Positions 31,271 to 37,829 of a stretch of 37,829 nucleotides of DNA are shown piece after piece. The notes below the pieces were generated by a model that had not been told where the DNA came from, did no database searches, and saw only the letters and a list, made by a program, of their open reading frames with translations. The stretch's first letter is position 1, and each line of letters starts with the position of its first letter. The stretch lies in assembly GCA_025355175.1 (NCBI GenBank), contig JANYAF010000142.1:1-37829 (forward strand), written 5' to 3'. The position numbers were made by a program, and so were the translations under genes. Origin of the DNA: Deltaproteobacteria bacterium (GTDB taxonomy: Bacteria > Desulfobacterota > Syntrophia > Syntrophales > Smithellaceae).

Positions 31271-32479
31271 GTGGCGAATATTTATTCAGCGATTAAAGTG
31301 AGCAAACATGTTTACTGGGTGGGAGCCATTGACTGGTCGATCCGCGATTTCCACGATTACACCACGCCTCACGGCAGCACCTACAACGCCTACCTGGTGA
31401 TGGCGGACAAGATAACACTTATTGATACGGTCAAAGCGCCGTTTATGGATGAAATGATGGCACGGATCGCATCCGTAATTAATCCATCGAAGATTGACTA
31501 TATTGTTTCCAACCATTCCGAACAGGATCATTCCGGATGTGTTTTGGAGGTTATCGACCAGGTAAAACCGGGAAAGGTTTTTGCTTCCGTCATGGGCGTG
31601 AAAAATCTGAAAGACATTTTCCACTCCGATTACAACATTCAGCCCGTAAAAGACGGTGAAACACTCAGCCTGGGCAATATGGATTTGAAGTTTATGGAAA
31701 CCCGGATGATTCACTGGCCGGATTCCATGTTTTCGTATTTGCAAGAAGACGGTGTGCTGTTTTCGCAGGATGCTTTCGGTATGCACCTGGCGACACTGGA
31801 GCGTTTTGCCGATGAGCTGCCAGCCGATATGCTTGCATACGAAGCTGCAACTTACTATGCCAATATCGTGCTGCCTTATTCACCGGTCGTGCTTAAAGCG
31901 CTGGAAAAGGTAGCGGCAACCGGCTGGGCGATCAAAATTTTCGCGCCGGATCATGGGCCGGTCTGGAGAAAAGACCTCGGATTTATTATCGATCTTTATA
32001 AAAAGTGGGCCGAGCAGAAACCGGCCAACAAGGCGGTTGTCGTTTACGCGACGATGTGGCATTCGACGGAAATGATGGCCAGGGCGATTGCGGAATCGCT
32101 GGCGCGGGAAGGTGTTCGGGTGAAGCTTTTGTCTATGAATGATGTGCATCGCAGCGAAGTGGTTTATGAAGTGCTGGATGCGGGCGCGCTGATTGTTGGA
32201 TCGCCCACACTGAACAACAACATGCTGCCGCAGATGGCGGACGTCATGACCTATCTGAAAGGCTTGAAACCCGCTAATCTGATTGGTGCGGCTTTCGGTT
32301 CCTTCGGTTGGAGCGGCGAGTCGGTCAAGGATTTGGAGGGGATTCTCAAAGAGATGAAAGTGGATATCGTTGCCGAGACGATTTCCGTCAAGCATGTTCC
32401 GGCAAAGGACGTCCTCGAAAAATGTTCCGAACTGGGTAAGGTGATTGCAGTCGAATTGAAAAAAAGAATTTCCGGGTGA
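31271..32479 (+). CDS. Flavodiiron protein (A-type flavoprotein, FprA-like)
   Basis: A 402-residue oxygen or nitric oxide reductase of anaerobes, cytosolic. The metallo-beta-lactamase-like half carries the complete di-iron ligand set: H82, E84 and D86 (NHSEQDHSG), H148, D167 (SQDAFGMH) and H228 (DHGPVW). The flavodoxin half starts near residue 254 ([20 protein letters not shown]) and holds FMN ([20 protein letters not shown]). Electrons normally come from rubredoxin, which is the very next gene. GTG start with GAGGTGA upstream. It lacks the extra reductase domains of longer family members. Confidence 0.95.
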   Translation: MANIYSAIKVSKHVYWVGAIDWSIRDFHDYTTPHGSTYNAYLVMADKITLIDTVKAPFMDEMMARIASVINPSKIDYIVSNHSEQDHSGCVLEVIDQVKPGKVFASVMGVKNLKDIFHSDYNIQPVKDGETLSLGNMDLKFMETRMIHWPDSMFSYLQEDGVLFSQDAFGMHLATLERFADELPADMLAYEAATYYANIVLPYSPVVLKALEKVAATGWAIKIFAPDHGPVWRKDLGFIIDLYKKWAEQKPANKAVVVYATMWHSTEMMARAIAESLAREGVRVKLLSMNDVHRSEVVYEVLDAGALIVGSPTLNNNMLPQMADVMTYLKGLKPANLIGAAFGSFGWSGESVKDLEGILKEMKVDIVAETISVKHVPAKDVLEKCSELGKVIAVELKKRISG

Positions 32480-32507
32480 AATTTATAATTTTGCAAGGAG
32501 GATAAAA

Positions 32508-32666
32508 ATGAAGAAATATGTTTGCAGTGTGTGCGGTTATGAATATGATCCGGCCAAGGGAGATCCAGAAAGCGGCGTAGCGAAAGGCACGGAATTCAAG
32601 GATTTGCCGGAGGACTGGACCTGTCCGGTTTGCGGCGCAGACAAAAGTGAGTTTGTTCCAGCCTAA
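32508..32666 (+). CDS. Rubredoxin
   Basis: A 52-residue rubredoxin with the single iron bound by C6, C9, C39 and C42 ([12 protein letters not shown] and [13 protein letters not shown]). The length and spacing are canonical. AAGGAGG stands at 32496-32502 before the ATG. Placed between the flavodiiron protein and rubrerythrin genes, it is the natural electron donor to both. Confidence 0.97.
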   Translation: MKKYVCSVCGYEYDPAKGDPESGVAKGTEFKDLPEDWTCPVCGADKSEFVPA

Positions 32667-32692
32667 ACCAACCATCCACAGGAGTTTGACGC

Positions 32693-33193
32693 ATGGACGA
32701 AAAAATTCGTGATGCCCTGCAGCAGGCCTATGTCGGCGAAGCCAAAGCCGTCCTGAGGCTTAAAATGTACGCCGACAAGGCGGACGCGGAAGGTTACAAA
32801 CAGATTGCGCGCCTGTTCCGCGTGATCGCGGTTTCCGAAGAGATCCACGGTATGCGAGCGCTCAGAGTGCTCAAGGAAATTAAAACAACGGAAGAAAATC
32901 TGGCCGTCAGTTTTGAATCGGAAAAGACGGTGGCAGAAATCGCCTACGACAGTTTTGTGAAAATGGCTGAGCAGGCAGGGGATAAACCGGCCCTTCTGCA
33001 TTTCAGCCAGAGTCGCGATGTGGAAGAAACGCACGCCAAGCTCTATAAACAGGCGATGAATCATTTCATGGAAGAGCGCGAAACGGTTTATCACGTTTGT
33101 AAAGTGTGCGGCTATGTGGCCGACGGCGAGCTGCCGGATGAATGTCCCGTCTGCGGCGCGAAAAAAGACCAGTTTACAACTTTCGATCAATAA
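32693..33193 (+). CDS. Rubrerythrin
   Basis: A 166-residue peroxidase of anaerobes that reduces hydrogen peroxide with rubredoxin electrons. The N-terminal four-helix di-iron domain shows the Glu/His pattern (GEAKAVLRLKMYADKA, AVSEEIHGMRALR, DVEETHAKLY). The C-terminal rubredoxin-like knuckle reads VCKVCGYVADGELPDECPVCG. ATG follows a CAGGAG ribosome site, 26 bases after rubredoxin. The module flavodiiron, rubredoxin, rubrerythrin removes both O2 and H2O2. Confidence 0.95.
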   Translation: MDEKIRDALQQAYVGEAKAVLRLKMYADKADAEGYKQIARLFRVIAVSEEIHGMRALRVLKEIKTTEENLAVSFESEKTVAEIAYDSFVKMAEQAGDKPALLHFSQSRDVEETHAKLYKQAMNHFMEERETVYHVCKVCGYVADGELPDECPVCGAKKDQFTTFDQ

Positions 33194-33244
33194 CGGGTTG
33201 TTTGTTGGGTCGGGATTTTCGAAAGACCAGATTGGAGAAAATAC

Positions 33245-34093
33245 ATGGCTGTCCGTCGCATTGCTCTGCTACTGCTGTTGCTTGTGTTTCTGGGGTTGCC
33301 GAAAATTTCGATAGGCGCGGAAAAGCCGTTGTGGGAATTGGGGATCGGCGGCGGATTCCTTCTGATGCCGGATTACCGCGGTTCTGATAAGACGCGGGCC
33401 TATCTATTGCCGTTTCCTTACGCAGTGTATCGTGGGGGAATCTTCAGGTTGGAAGATAAGAGAATTGCGGCAAGGATTTTCTCAACAGACCGGGTGACGC
33501 TCGATGCGAGCGGTTACGGCGCGGTGCCGGTGAAGAGCGATGACAACAGCGCACGCGCAGGCATGCCGGACCTTGATCCGACATTCGAGTTCGGCCCGGC
33601 GCTGCGCATCAAACTTTTGGACTCTAAAGAAAACAGATATCTCTTGAGTGTGGCGGTGCCGCTGCGCGCTGTATTTTCTACGGATTTTCGTTCTGTGCGG
33701 TATGAGGGTTGGGTGTTTGCCCCCAGATTAAATTTTGAAAGAGGCGATGTGATTCCCGGGGCGGGTTTATATCTGGGCGTCTCGGCCGGTCCTATGTTTG
33801 CTGATCGGGGCTACCATAAGTACTTCTATGAAGTCGAGCCGGTGTATGCCACGAACACGCGTCAGGCTTATACGTCGGGTGGAGGGTACAGCGGTTCGAC
33901 ACTGACGGTCGGTCTGGGAAAAAATTACAAACAGTTTATTTTTAAAACTTTTGTCAGCGCTGATTTTTTAAAGGGCGCCGTGTTTGAGGATAGTCCCCTT
34001 ACAAAGACACAAACATCCTGGATGGGCGGTTTCAGCATCACCTGGGTCTTTTTAAAATCGGCAAAGACTGTAGCGGATGAAAGCACACATTAA
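33245..34093 (+). CDS. MipA/OmpV-family outer-membrane protein
   Basis: A 282-residue predicted beta-barrel. The signal peptide (residues 1-25, cleaved after IGA) is followed by WELGIGGGFLLMPDYRGSDKTRAYLLPFPYAVYRGG, the opening typical of MipA/OmpV proteins. Alternating aromatic/hydrophobic strands follow, ending in a near-terminal GGFSITWVFLK strand; the final KSAKTVADESTH tail after it is unusual, because barrels normally end in an aromatic residue. The family's function (scaffold for murein enzymes, antibiotic or osmotic response) is not well established. GGAG precedes the ATG. Confidence 0.82.
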   Translation: MAVRRIALLLLLLVFLGLPKISIGAEKPLWELGIGGGFLLMPDYRGSDKTRAYLLPFPYAVYRGGIFRLEDKRIAARIFSTDRVTLDASGYGAVPVKSDDNSARAGMPDLDPTFEFGPALRIKLLDSKENRYLLSVAVPLRAVFSTDFRSVRYEGWVFAPRLNFERGDVIPGAGLYLGVSAGPMFADRGYHKYFYEVEPVYATNTRQAYTSGGGYSGSTLTVGLGKNYKQFIFKTFVSADFLKGAVFEDSPLTKTQTSWMGGFSITWVFLKSAKTVADESTH

Positions 34094-34125
34094 GTGTTAT
34101 GCAATTTGCTGATAAAGGAAAATTC

Positions 34126-34539
34126 ATGCTGGTTCTCCTGACACGTTGGCTCGTCATTACCGTGGCCATACTGCTTGCCTCCACGATTGTTCCCGGTATT
34201 CGGGTTGCGTCCCTGACAACAGCGATTATCGCCGCAGCCATTCTGGGGATCATTAATACTTTTTTGCGTCCTGTTTTGCTGATTCTTACACTGCCGTTGA
34301 CCATTTTGACGCTTGGAGTTTTCGCTTTCGTCCTCAACGCTCTCATGTTGCTTTTGGTGGCCTATTTTGTTCCGGGATTTGAGGTCAATGGTTTCTTTTC
34401 GGCGTTTCTGGGCGCTTTGATCATCAGCATCGTCAGCTGGATTGCCAACCGCTTTATCCAAACACCCAAGGGGAAACACAATCGCCAAAAGCCGGATTAC
34501 ATTGATCTGGAACGGGGGGATGACGGGAAATGGCGCTAG
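34126..34539 (+). CDS. Small four-helix membrane protein, YvlD / phage holin 4-like family
   Basis: A 137-residue integral membrane protein with four hydrophobic helices (about 3-20, 28-45, 48-75 and 85-105). The family signature is AAAILGIINTFLRPVLLILTLPLTILTLGVFAFVLNALML. The frame is open from an ATG at 34099, but only ATG 34126 has a ribosome site (AAAGGAA at 34114-34120). The C-terminus is charged and cytosolic. Its end overlaps mutS by 10 bases. Function unknown; Bacillus YvlD belongs to a cell-envelope stress operon. Confidence 0.8.
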   Translation: MLVLLTRWLVITVAILLASTIVPGIRVASLTTAIIAAAILGIINTFLRPVLLILTLPLTILTLGVFAFVLNALMLLLVAYFVPGFEVNGFFSAFLGALIISIVSWIANRFIQTPKGKHNRQKPDYIDLERGDDGKWR

Positions 34540-37154
34540 ATGCAACGCTCAATCTCACCCCCGCGATGAAACAGTATGTCGACATCAAGGGAAAATATCC
34601 CGACTGCATTTTGTTTTACCGCATGGGCGACTTCTATGAGATGTTTTTTGAAGACGCCCTGACAGCCGCACCCATTCTGGAAATTACGCTCACATCCCGC
34701 AATAAATCTAAAGATGATGCCGTGCCACTTTGCGGATTTCCCTATCATGCCGCCGCCGCTTATATTACCAAGCTTGTGGAAAAGGGGTTTAAGGTGGCCA
34801 TCTGCGAGCAAGTGGAAGACCCCAAAAACGCCAAGGGAATTGTCAAACGGGATGTCATTCGTGTGATCACGCCTGGTCTGGTGCTGGATGAGGAAAATCT
34901 GAAAGCCTCGGAAAACAATTACCTGGCTTGTATCAGTTCCGGACGCGACATGCTGGGACTGGCCTTTCTCGATATATCGACCGGCGAGTTTCAAATCGGC
35001 GAGTTCTCCAGTCGCGACGCACTCCTTTCCGCCATGAGTGGTCTGGATTTCAAGGAATTACTGATCAGCCATGCCTTTCCTGATCCGGTATTGAGAAAAA
35101 TGCTGGAGGCGCAAATGCCGGCTGGTTGCGTTAATGGTATCGACGAGTCCTGTTTTGAACCCAGACAAGCCGATGAGATACTGGATCAGGAGCTTGACGC
35201 CCAAGTTCTTACAAAATCAAAAATTAAAGATCGGTCAGCAGCTAAAATCGCTGCGGCCGTCATTTTGCGTTATGTCAATTCCACACAGATGATTCGCGCC
35301 TCTCATATTTCCGAAATCAGATGGTATTCACCGGAAAACTATTTGATCCTTGATGAGACAGCCCGCCGGAATCTGGAAATATTTTCGACCATTCAGGATA
35401 ATGCCCGCGCAGGCTCTCTTTTTTCCCTGATCAATGAGACGCTCACGCCGATGGGCGCCAGACGTTTGCGCTGGTGGATGGGCTATCCGCTGGTGCTGCC
35501 AGAAAGAATCCGCGGCCGGCTCGCAGCTGTTCATGAAATCAAGGATAACCACGCGGCGCGGTCCAATCTTCGCAAAACGCTTTCACGCATCTATGATCTG
35601 GAAAGATTAGCCGGACGCGTTGCGCTCAGAGTGGCGACGCCGCGCGATTTGCTCGCACTCAAATCGTCGTTGACTGTTTTGCCCCAGCTCCAATCCCTGC
35701 TGACCGATTGTACCGCGTCTGCTTTGGTTGCGATTCGCAAAGAGATGACCGACATGTCTGCTCTTGTGGATTTGCTTCACCGCGCGATTGTCGCTGATCC
35801 GCCGCCCCGTACCCAGGACGGAGGATTTATCGCTTCCGGTTTTGATGACGGACTTGATCAACTGCGCTCGATCAGCCGTGACGGGAAGCATTGGATTGCC
35901 CAGCTTGAGGCCAAGGAAAGGCAGTCCACGAGCATCAACTCGCTCAAGGTCGGATTTAATAACGTCTTCGGCTACTACATTGAAGTGACCAAGGCTAATG
36001 CCGGGTTGGTGCCGGACTCCTATGTGCGCAAACAGACGCTGGTCAATGCCGAGCGCTATATTAACCAGGAGTTGAAGGAGTTTGAACAGACGGTACTCAA
36101 CGCCGAAGAAAAAATCCGTGACCGCGAAAATGAACTTTTTAATACGTTGCGCGACGATCTGATGCAGTACGTTCCAGACATTCAATATAATGCTTTTCGT
36201 GTGGCCGAGCTCGATGCATTTTGCGCTCTGGCGGAAGTGGCCGAAAAATACGCCTATGCCTGTCCGGAAATCGATGAAGAAGACGTCATCAACATCAAAG
36301 ATGGACGCCATCCGGTGGTCGAAGCGGCTTTAAAAAAAGAAGGTTTTGTGCCCAACGATACTCTGCTGGATTTGCAGGGCAATCGACTGCTGGTGATTAC
36401 CGGGCCCAACATGGCCGGTAAATCCACTTACATCCGGCAGGTTGCTTTAATCGTGCTTTTGGCGCAGATGGGCAGTTTTGTGCCCGCAGTCCACGCCCGA
36501 ATCGGTGTGGTGGATAAAATTTTCACGCGTATCGGCGCGTCGGATAACCTGATGAAAGGCCAGAGCACCTTTATGGTGGAAATGATGGAAACGGCACGGA
36601 TTCTGACGAACGCGACGCCCCGCAGCCTGGTCATTCTCGATGAAGTGGGCAGAGGCACGTCGACGTTTGACGGGTTGAGTATTGCCTGGGCGGTGGCCGA
36701 ATACATTCACGATTTTTGCGGGCGGGGTATCCGCACCTTGTTTGCCACGCATTATCACCAGTTGACGGATCTGGCCGCGTCCAAAGAAGGAGCGAAAAAT
36801 TACAATATCGCCGTGAAGGAGTGGGGTGAAAAAATTATTTTCCTGCGCAAGATCATGGAAGGCGGAACGAGCCGTAGTTACGGTATCGAAGTGGCGCGGA
36901 TCGCCGGCGTGCCGCCCGATGTGATTGCCCGGGCCAAAGAAATACTGTGTAATCTGGAAAAAGGGGAGTTCGACGAGATCGGCATGCCTCGCATCGCTCG
37001 TGGTAAGAGTGCCTTGACACCGGAAAATCCGCAGTTGAATCTGTTTGTGGAAAGCGATGACGTCATTCTTGATGAACTGCGTCAGATCGATGTTTCCTCC
37101 ATGACGCCGCTTGCGGCGCTCAATAAACTAAGCGAGCTTAAAAGCAAATTATAA
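34530..37154 (+). CDS. mutS: DNA mismatch repair protein MutS
   Basis: A full-length 874-residue mismatch sensor and ATPase. The mismatch-reading Phe-x-Glu is F35-Y36-E37 (RMGDFYEMFFEDA). The connector, lever and clamp domains follow. The ATPase has Walker A at 625-633 (GPNMAGKST), ASDNLMKGQSTFMVEM, Walker B LVILDEVGRGTSTFDG and LFATHYHQL, and a C-terminal helix-turn-helix region. All residues expected of a functional MutS1 are present. No mutL is nearby in the window. It overlaps the preceding small membrane protein gene. Confidence 0.97.
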   Translation: MALDATLNLTPAMKQYVDIKGKYPDCILFYRMGDFYEMFFEDALTAAPILEITLTSRNKSKDDAVPLCGFPYHAAAAYITKLVEKGFKVAICEQVEDPKNAKGIVKRDVIRVITPGLVLDEENLKASENNYLACISSGRDMLGLAFLDISTGEFQIGEFSSRDALLSAMSGLDFKELLISHAFPDPVLRKMLEAQMPAGCVNGIDESCFEPRQADEILDQELDAQVLTKSKIKDRSAAKIAAAVILRYVNSTQMIRASHISEIRWYSPENYLILDETARRNLEIFSTIQDNARAGSLFSLINETLTPMGARRLRWWMGYPLVLPERIRGRLAAVHEIKDNHAARSNLRKTLSRIYDLERLAGRVALRVATPRDLLALKSSLTVLPQLQSLLTDCTASALVAIRKEMTDMSALVDLLHRAIVADPPPRTQDGGFIASGFDDGLDQLRSISRDGKHWIAQLEAKERQSTSINSLKVGFNNVFGYYIEVTKANAGLVPDSYVRKQTLVNAERYINQELKEFEQTVLNAEEKIRDRENELFNTLRDDLMQYVPDIQYNAFRVAELDAFCALAEVAEKYAYACPEIDEEDVINIKDGRHPVVEAALKKEGFVPNDTLLDLQGNRLLVITGPNMAGKSTYIRQVALIVLLAQMGSFVPAVHARIGVVDKIFTRIGASDNLMKGQSTFMVEMMETARILTNATPRSLVILDEVGRGTSTFDGLSIAWAVAEYIHDFCGRGIRTLFATHYHQLTDLAASKEGAKNYNIAVKEWGEKIIFLRKIMEGGTSRSYGIEVARIAGVPPDVIARAKEILCNLEKGEFDEIGMPRIARGKSALTPENPQLNLFVESDDVILDELRQIDVSSMTPLAALNKLSELKSKL

Positions 37155-37188
37155 CAAAATAATGACTTGTATCGGCAGGGGTATTTTC

Positions 37189-37785
37189 GTGCAGGCCTTT
37201 AAAACAATCATGTTGATTCTGGTGATGGTCTTGTTCGTCCTTGCGGCCGCGATATTTTACGCGCCGGGATTCTTGGTTTATTCGACAAACTACGCTAAAG
37301 CGGATGCCATCATTCTTTTGTTGGGACCAGATTTTAACGCTCGTCAGAGGCATGCCCTGGATTTGGTTAAAAGAGGGATGGCTGATTATCTCATTATTCC
37401 GGCATACAACAAAACGTATACCGTCGATCAGGGAACGATAAAGCCTTTACCCGGTAAAACGGACAAAAACAATATGAATGGAAAAAGTATCCCAGCCGCA
37501 CCTCGGTATTATGAAGATACACACCTGGAGCTAATTGCAGCAAAAAAGACAATGAAAATGTATGGACAAAAATCGGCAACATTCGTCAGTTCGCCCTATC
37601 ATATGCGCCGTATTCAAATCATGGTGGATAAAGAATTTGATCGTCATTTTGAAACTTATTTTTCACCGACCCCCTACGAGCCGGCTCCTCTCAACGTCTG
37701 GGAATTAAAGGCGTCCGACTGGAAAAAAATATGGAGAGAATACGTCAAGATTTTGTGGTTTATAATCTACTCCCCTTGGGCATAA
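37189..37785 (+). CDS. DUF218 / YdcF-like membrane-anchored protein
   Basis: A 198-residue protein with an N-terminal transmembrane anchor (FKTIMLILVMVLFVLAAAIFYAPG). It then has a DUF218-type domain: ADAIILLLGPDFNARQRHALDLVKRGMADYLIIP, ETH-like DTHLELIAAKKTMK, and SSPYHMRRIQIM, the usual HxxR motif. Relatives (ElyC, SanA, YdcF) act at the cell envelope. GTG at 37189 has CAGGGG seven bases upstream; ATG at 37162 in the same frame (207 residues) has no ribosome site. After it, 37786-37829 holds a 12-bp palindrome CCCGGATCCGGG (37806-37817) and no further gene. Confidence 0.75.
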   Translation: MQAFKTIMLILVMVLFVLAAAIFYAPGFLVYSTNYAKADAIILLLGPDFNARQRHALDLVKRGMADYLIIPAYNKTYTVDQGTIKPLPGKTDKNNMNGKSIPAAPRYYEDTHLELIAAKKTMKMYGQKSATFVSSPYHMRRIQIMVDKEFDRHFETYFSPTPYEPAPLNVWELKASDWKKIWREYVKILWFIIYSPWA

Positions 37786-37829
37786 CAGGATCCATTATCT
37801 TTCCCCCCGGATCCGGGCTTAGTTGTCCG

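Noticed and set aside
31271-32479. Annotation as a simple metallo-beta-lactamase
   Set aside because: The ligand pattern is H-x-E-x-D (di-iron type), and a flavodoxin domain follows, so it is a flavodiiron protein.
35607-36311. A 234-codon minus-strand frame inside mutS
   Set aside because: It is entirely within the conserved mutS frame, with no domain visible.

Overview
The window looks like chromosome from an anaerobic deltaproteobacterium (Desulfobacterota), most likely a syntroph of the Syntrophus/Smithella kind. Pointers are an indolepyruvate:ferredoxin oxidoreductase next to an FrhB-type protein, a rubredoxin/rubrerythrin/flavodiiron set, a thiolase with a nitronate monooxygenase-like enzyme, a DUF362/polyferredoxin pair and a fused aroD-aroE gene. 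This placement is inference from gene content; there is no rRNA and no search was run.

Layout. (1) 1-8460: metal efflux. The 3' part of a CzcA-like RND pump is followed by a promoter with a perfect dyad and a copper/silver-type cluster (YtkA-like periplasmic protein, TolC-like channel, CusB-like adaptor, CusA-like pump). (2) 8623-17410: an aromatic amino acid operon holding all seven shikimate steps plus the Phe and Tyr branches (aroF, aroB, pheA, aroD-aroE fusion, aroA, aroK, aroC, tyrA). It is preceded by a promoter, a Phe/Trp/Tyr-rich leader peptide and mutually exclusive RNA hairpins, that is, a ribosome-mediated attenuator. (3) 17411-19933: dispersed repeats, a sirtuin, an NRDE/TANGO2 protein and an HDAC-family protein. 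(4) 19930-22557, minus strand: a Tat-type DUF362 protein followed by a membrane polyferredoxin that resembles NapH fused to NapG. (5) 22608-24449: a small accessory patch with a 169-bp MITE-like element flanked by a 5-bp duplication, a Rho_N-like small protein, an HNH nuclease remnant, a RelE/ParE-type toxin-antitoxin pair and large palindromes. (6) 24450-26941, minus strand: nitronate monooxygenase-like enzyme and thiolase. (7) 27145-27220, minus strand: tRNA-Asn with its own promoter and terminator. (8) 27441-31206: FrhB-like flavoprotein, iorA, iorB. (9) 31210-33193: flavodiiron protein, rubredoxin, rubrerythrin. (10) 33245-37785: MipA/OmpV-like protein, small membrane protein, mutS and a DUF218 protein.

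How the parts fit. The aro operon supplies phenylpyruvate and 4-hydroxyphenylpyruvate, which are also the substrate class of IorAB, encoded about 10 kb away with an FrhB-like electron carrier. The leader peptide senses all three aromatic amino acids although no trp gene lies in the operon, as expected if it controls the common chorismate trunk. The flavodiiron-rubredoxin-rubrerythrin operon would protect the oxygen-sensitive iron-sulfur enzymes.

The item most worth following up is the aro attenuator at 8681-8880, where two terminator hairpins and a 13-bp long-range anti-terminator can be drawn as a chained switch. Next are the FrhB-IorAB operon, the NapH-NapG-like fusion with DUF362, and the MITE.
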